A stretch of DNA of 64,000 nt from positions 1-64,000 of the forward strand of contig NZ_CANMRL010000001.1 of the NCBI RefSeq assembly GCF_947500255.1, given 5' to 3'. The position numbers and the translations under genes are program-made. Source of the DNA: an uncultured Psychroserpens sp. Its GTDB lineage: Bacteria; Bacteroidota; Bacteroidia; Flavobacteriales; Flavobacteriaceae. This document shows, in pieces, positions 61,777 to 64,000 of this stretch (position 1 is the stretch's first letter; every line of letters starts with the position of its first letter). The notes under the pieces were generated by a model. That model saw only the letters and a list, made by a program, of their open reading frames with translations. It did no database searches and was not told where the DNA came from.

Positions 61777-63014
61777 TGTTCGAAATATTTGTTGGTATCA
61801 TCGCCCTAGCCGCTTTTCTAAGCTATTTGAATGCTAAGTTTTTAAAGCTTCCTGAAACTATTGGTGTTATGATTCTTTCTATAGCTGTATCACTTCTGTT
61901 TGCTGCTAGCTACTTTATTGACCAAACCTATTTTGATCAAGTCACAGATTTTGCAAAAAGTATTGATTTTAAGACTATTTTGTTTGATTTTCTTCTGGGT
62001 ATTTTGCTCTTCGCAGGTGCTATACATGTCAATTTAAAAGGGCTTCTAAAAGAAAAGTTAACCGTTTTTATCTATGCCACTTTTGGAGTTTTGACATCCA
62101 CATTTATTATTGGAACGATATTTTTTTATATCGCTTCACTAATAGGATTAGATATCAGTTATCTATATAGTTTAGTTTTTGGAGCATTAATTTCACCCAC
62201 AGATCCTGTAGCTGTATTAGCCTTATTGAAAAAAGCTGGAACTCCAAAACATATGGAAATTAAAATTGTAGGAGAATCACTGTTTAATGATGGTGTAGGT
62301 ATAGTAGTATTTCTAACTATACTTGCTTTAGCAACTATGATGCACGAATTCGAATTTTCTCATATTATATCCGAATTTGGTAAAGAAGCAGGAGGCGGAT
62401 TTTTGATGGGATTTCTCTTAGGGCATTTAGGGAAAAGATGCATCGTTAGTGTTAACAAACAATCGGTAATTGCCGTACATATCTCTTTAGCGATTGTTAT
62501 GGGTGGCTATGTATTATCAAATATGCTTCATATCTCTGGAGCAATAGCCATGGTTGTGGCTGGTCTTATTATCGGTAATAGTCTGCATTCAAAAAATATT
62601 TCTGAAGACTTAAAAAATCATATGAATATCTTTTGGAAAGTTTTAGATGAAATCTTCAATGCTGTTTTATTTGTACTCATTGGGATTGTAATGATTACTT
62701 TAGACTTCAATATTTATCATTTATTATTAGGACTTATATCTGTGGTTATTGTTCTTTTATCTAGATATGTCACCATTATTTTGTCAAATTTCCTGTTAAA
62801 AAGAGTACATAGAGCAAATAAAAACGATGCATTAATATTAACTTGGGCAGGTTTACGTGGTGGGATTTCAATTGCATTAGCACTTTCACTTCCAGAAGGT
62901 GATGTAAAAGACATTATTTTATATGCCACGTATGTAGTTGTTGTTTTCTCAATTATAGGACAAGGATTAACCATAGAAAAACTAGTCTCTAAGTTATCAA
63001 AACCTAACAAATGA
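61776..63014 (+). CDS. Na+/H+ antiporter (CPA1 family)
   Basis: The 412-residue membrane protein has about 12 helices. Typical CPA1 segments are FGALISPTDPVAVLALLKKAG (with the TDP motif), GESLFNDGVGIVVFL (with the ion-binding Asp) and LTWAGLRGGISIALALSLP (with the functional Arg). The start at 61776 overlaps the preceding stop; a frame from 61734 would add non-family residues. It is last in the operon with the Rieske fusion. The ion (Na+ or K+) cannot be told. Confidence 0.93.
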   Translation: MFEIFVGIIALAAFLSYLNAKFLKLPETIGVMILSIAVSLLFAASYFIDQTYFDQVTDFAKSIDFKTILFDFLLGILLFAGAIHVNLKGLLKEKLTVFIYATFGVLTSTFIIGTIFFYIASLIGLDISYLYSLVFGALISPTDPVAVLALLKKAGTPKHMEIKIVGESLFNDGVGIVVFLTILALATMMHEFEFSHIISEFGKEAGGGFLMGFLLGHLGKRCIVSVNKQSVIAVHISLAIVMGGYVLSNMLHISGAIAMVVAGLIIGNSLHSKNISEDLKNHMNIFWKVLDEIFNAVLFVLIGIVMITLDFNIYHLLLGLISVVIVLLSRYVTIILSNFLLKRVHRANKNDALILTWAGLRGGISIALALSLPEGDVKDIILYATYVVVVFSIIGQGLTIEKLVSKLSKPNK

Positions 63015-63060
63015 AAACTTTGTACCTCTTAGAAATTTGTTATAAGAGTACTAAGAAGAG

Positions 63061-64000
63061 CTACTTTATAAACCCATTCTGTTTGGCATGTTTAATGGCT
63101 TGGGCACTGCTTTCTACTAAAAGCACAGGTGTTTGTGTATAGTTCTCGAAAAGACCTTTGACACGTAACATTTTCTTTTTGTGTTTCACACTTCTCAAAT
63201 AAATGGCTGCCACCTGACTTGGGTAAGTTTTAGCAATTTCAATATAGATATCTGCATCGTGTTCTCCACTATCTCCAATTAATATGAATTTTAATTTAGG
63301 GTAAGCTTTTAGAATATTAATGATCTCTATTTGCTTTTGCGGTTGATCACCAGACTTCTTTTTAAAAATATCTTTAAAACTTCTTAGTAAGATCGGACCT
63401 TTAGGAAAGGTATGTTGCTTTAGGAAAAAATCAAGATAGCGATATAAATTCCACGGACTATGACTTACATAAAAAATTGGATTAGCATCGTTACCAGAAG
63501 TACCTCTGTGTAGCTTATGATAAAAATCTGCAGCACCTTCTAAAGGAATTCGGCTTGCGGCATTTTTAAAGATACTATTGAGTAATACTTTCCATTTCAG
63601 TGTAGAGACTACGCCTGTGTGAATAATCGTATCGTCAATATCACTAATCACACCAAAATTTGCTTGATATGACGGAATTAATAATTTACCTGGAAAGCGA
63701 TTTGAATTTTGTATACTACGTTTAATATTAGCATCATCATAGGCAACTTCAAAGTGAAGCCAGCCTTCTTCATTAGTTAAGGACTCTAAACCCTCAACAT
63801 TCTCATCAATTTTGAAATAACCATGATCGTCTGTAACTGTTTTTAAAACGGTTTCATTTGGTAATGTTATTCTAAGTTCGGTGTGTTTAATTTCATCAGT
63901 TTCAAAACGTTTCCATGAATTGATAAATAAACCAAATAGTCCTTTTTGTTCCAGATTAATTGTTTCATCTTCTAAAGCACGACCACGCATATAAAAATGG
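63061..64000 (-). CDS. App1-like phosphatidate phosphatase domain protein (5' end beyond window)
   Basis: At least 309 residues. The C-terminal part (about 110-270) is a HAD-like App1/DUF2183 catalytic domain: FGVISDIDDTIIHTGVV (catalytic DxDxT), IFYVSHSPWNLYRYLDFFL and LKFILIGDSGEHDADIY. The N-terminal ~105 residues are beta-rich. The frame stays open to the window edge, with three further sense codons (His-Phe-Tyr) before the ATG at 63990, so the true start is probably past 64000. It is convergent with the antiporter gene. It may act on phosphatidate or another phosphorylated substrate. Confidence 0.85.
   Translation of the reverse strand, partial: HFYMRGRALEDETINLEQKGLFGLFINSWKRFETDEIKHTELRITLPNETVLKTVTDDHGYFKIDENVEGLESLTNEEGWLHFEVAYDDANIKRSIQNSNRFPGKLLIPSYQANFGVISDIDDTIIHTGVVSTLKWKVLLNSIFKNAASRIPLEGAADFYHKLHRGTSGNDANPIFYVSHSPWNLYRYLDFFLKQHTFPKGPILLRSFKDIFKKKSGDQPQKQIEIINILKAYPKLKFILIGDSGEHDADIYIEIAKTYPSQVAAIYLRSVKHKKKMLRVKGLFENYTQTPVLLVESSAQAIKHAKQNGFIK

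Overview
The window is chromosomal DNA of a gliding member of the Flavobacteriaceae (phylum Bacteroidota). The evidence is AT-rich sequence, the gliding genes gldA, gldB and gldC, a type IX secretion (T9SS) cargo protein, GLPGLI-family proteins, head-GIN and DUF3857 proteins, a split methionine synthase, and promoters of the Bacteroidota form TAnnTTTG. No tRNA, rRNA, transposase, phage or CRISPR locus was seen. Genus-level assignment is not possible by eye.

Layout. 1-3.96 kb: the distal part of a phenylacetate catabolic operon (paaE-paaA-paaB-paaC, minus strand) with a TetR regulator and a perfect 20-bp palindromic operator. 4-5.8 kb: an aromatic amino acid hydroxylase with an unusually long C-terminus, then a rhodanese. 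6.1-9.8 kb: DUF4230 protein, gldC-gldB, and divergent nadE followed by a LuxR-type regulator without the phosphoacceptor Asp. 9.8-14.4 kb: dnaG whose zinc ligands are replaced, then an ECF sigma / membrane protein / outer-membrane protein operon. 14.5-28.4 kb: housekeeping genes (polyprenyl synthase, rlmN, queA, aroA, MazG-like, dtd, rsgA), two DUF3857 proteins and two T9SS-type secreted proteins.

28.5-32.5 kb: an aromatic amino acid operon (pheA, aminotransferase, tyrA, DAHP synthase/chorismate mutase). It is preceded by a leader peptide with 10 aromatic residues among 25 and by an intrinsic terminator that abuts the pheA start, which is the layout of a classical transcription attenuator. 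32.7-35.6 kb: gldA, a small gene broken by two in-frame stops, a head-GIN lipoprotein and a PagL-like deacylase. 35.7-44.5 kb: a methionine operon (metB-like, homoserine dehydrogenase, two-part metH, an unannotated 32-aa membrane microprotein, metF) divergent from metK. The shared intergenic region carries a SAM-I riboswitch facing the met operon and a SAM-II-like pseudoknot facing metK.

44.6-55.4 kb is accessory cell-envelope DNA: three paralogous lipoproteins, three GLPGLI proteins, a TonB-receptor-like barrel and a small secreted protein. Two of the lipoproteins have upstream GCAACC-N15-CATCTT elements resembling the GCAACC-N16-CGTCTT element before the ECF sigma gene, which suggests a sigma regulon. 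The GLPGLI block is divergent from a histidine kinase/OmpR-type pair, with three GTTAAC boxes spaced exactly 10 bp between them. 57.8-64 kb: a secreted protein of unknown function, deoxynucleoside kinase, a Rieske-glutamate synthase fusion, an unknown protein, a Na+/H+ antiporter, and an App1-like phosphatase cut by the window edge.

The most notable material is regulatory: the aromatic attenuator, the paired SAM riboswitches of two classes, the sigma-type promoter set, and two structured intergenic elements.
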